This document shows, in pieces, positions 63,170 through 64,000 of a DNA stretch of 64,000 nucleotides. The notes under the pieces were generated by a model. The model ran no database searches. It was not told the origin of the DNA and saw only the letters and a program-made list of their open reading frames with translations. The position numbers and the translations under genes are program-made. The stretch's first letter is position 1, and every line of letters begins with the position of its first letter. This stretch comes from Roseococcus pinisoli (GTDB lineage Bacteria > Pseudomonadota > Alphaproteobacteria > Acetobacterales > Acetobacteraceae), in contig NZ_JAHCDA010000006.1 in the NCBI RefSeq assembly GCF_018413645.1, positions 1 to 64,000 on the forward strand. Reading direction: 5' to 3'.

Positions 63170-63927
63170 TGCGGGCGGCCGCGACCGCCATCCAGTTCCT
63201 CACGCGCCTGCCGGTGCCGGGCGGCGCCGCGACGGCCGAGGATTTCTCCCGCGAGATCCGGCGCGCGTTGCTGCTCTTCCCGCTGGTCGGTGCGGGCATC
63301 GGCGCGCTGACGGCCTTGGCGCTCGCGCTGGCCGATCTGGTCCTGCCCTTCGCGCTGGCGGTGATCCTGGCGCTGGTCATCGAGGCGCGGCTGACCGGCG
63401 CGCTGCACGAGGATGCCCTGGCCGATCTCTGCGACGGGCTGGGTGGCGGACGGACGCCGGAGGATGTGCTGCGCATCCTGAAGGACAGCCGCATCGGCGC
63501 CTTTGGGGCCCTGGGCCTGGGCTTCGGCGTCGCCCTGCGCGCGGGCGGGCTGATGGCGATGCCCGATCCCGCCCAGGCGATGATCGTCCTCGTCGTCTCG
63601 GGGGCGCTGGGGCGGCTGCTGATGTTGGTGGTGATGGCCGCGGTGCCGCCGGTGCCGGGGCGCGATGGCCTCGGCGCCAGCGTCGCGCCCTCGGCCAGTT
63701 GGAAGGGCGTGGGCCTGGCCGCGCTGCTGGCCGCTCCGGCCCTGCTGCTGGGCGCCTTCGCCGATGCGCGGGCCATGGCCGTCGCGCTGGCGCTCGGTGG
63801 GGCCTTCCTGCTCTGGTACCGCGCGCTGCTGCGCCGGCGGCTGGGCGGCAGCACGGGCGATGCGATCGGCGCGGCCGGCTATGTCGGCATCGTCCTCGCG
63901 ACGCTTGCTTTTGCGATGGAGCGATGA
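63166..63927 (+). CDS. cobS: Cobalamin synthase (adenosylcobinamide-GDP ribazoletransferase)
   Basis: A 253-residue membrane enzyme (CobS/CobV) that joins GDP-cobinamide and ribazole. IQFLTRLPVPG at the N terminus, HEDALADLCDGLGGG with the metal-binding acidic residues, and LKDSRIGAFGALGLGF are family signatures. Two adjacent ATGs (63166, 63169); the first overlaps the cobT stop. Confidence 0.96.
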   Translation: MMRAAATAIQFLTRLPVPGGAATAEDFSREIRRALLLFPLVGAGIGALTALALALADLVLPFALAVILALVIEARLTGALHEDALADLCDGLGGGRTPEDVLRILKDSRIGAFGALGLGFGVALRAGGLMAMPDPAQAMIVLVVSGALGRLLMLVVMAAVPPVPGRDGLGASVAPSASWKGVGLAALLAAPALLLGAFADARAMAVALALGGAFLLWYRALLRRRLGGSTGDAIGAAGYVGIVLATLAFAMER

Positions 63928-64000
63928 GGCGCGCGCTGCTGCTGCGCCACACCGAGGTCGCGCCGCATTGGGCGGGCCGCTGCTACGGCCGCAGCGACGT
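63924..64000 (+). CDS. Histidine phosphatase family protein, partial (probable alpha-ribazole phosphatase)
   Basis: The window ends after about 25 codons. The visible start MRRALLLRHTEVAPHWAGRC contains the RH-T signature of the phosphoglycerate-mutase-like histidine phosphatases, followed by YGRSDV as in alpha-ribazole phosphatases (enterobacterial CobC). ATGA overlap with cobS supports a role in the same pathway. Confidence 0.8.
   Translation, partial: MRRALLLRHTEVAPHWAGRCYGRSD

Overview
The window is very GC-rich (near 70%) DNA with dense bacterial genes, mostly joined by 4-nt start/stop overlaps (ATGA, GTGA, TTGA). Aerobic-type cobalamin genes (cobG, cobN, cobW), many twin-arginine signal peptides and a large family of Bug/TctC solute-binding proteins suggest an alphaproteobacterium of the Acetobacteraceae type (Roseomonas-like). 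That placement is inference; no rRNA or taxonomic marker is present. The first ~130 bases are runs of G and C that look like a contig-end artefact.

Region 1 (0.2-31.8 kb) is a scavenging and catabolism zone. It holds eight of the window's nine Bug-type binding proteins, none with TctA/TctB membrane partners. Minus-strand operons are: two tandem Bug genes (191-2148); Bug + family-5 peptide-type binding protein + flavin monooxygenase (2440-6397); a nine-gene set of NitT/TauT-type ABC transporter genes with three binding proteins, two flavin monooxygenases and a YdhR-like protein (8587-16201); Bug + MFS exporter + ThDP enzyme (19840-23929); and acyl-CoA ligase + enoyl-CoA hydratase (24933-27379). 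Plus-strand units are Bug + AhpD-like (6937-8532), two tandem Bug genes (16508-18477), a hydrolase (24084), a Bug gene (27528) and a Ugp-like sugar/polyol ABC set without its ATPase (28773-31809). The intergenic stretches are sharply AT-rich islands with perfect palindromes and recurring short motifs, likely operators.

Region 2 (31.8-44.0 kb) is mixed. It has a two-domain M14-like metallopeptidase, a LysR regulator divergent from an epoxide-hydrolase-like protein, a small secreted protein, then core genes (tRNA-Gln, ispE, a TPR lipoprotein), a complete polar amino-acid ABC transporter followed by an FAD amine/amino-acid oxidase, and a ninth Bug gene ending in a terminator.

Region 3 (44.07-64.0 kb) is a nearly complete cobalamin pathway in alternating strand blocks: cobC-cbiB (+); cobQ-cobO-cobP (-); a B12 riboswitch followed by a DUF1636 gene-cobW-cobN-cobG-cobH-cobI-cobJ (+); cobK (-); cobL-cobE-cobM (+); cbiD (-); cobB-cobT-cobS and the start of a phosphatase gene (+). 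It encodes the oxygen-dependent ring contraction (CobG) but carries CbiD rather than CobF. cobA, cobF and the chelatase subunits CobS/CobT are not in the window. Neighbouring blocks overlap at their 3' ends, and cobK and cobL share bases of their start codons.
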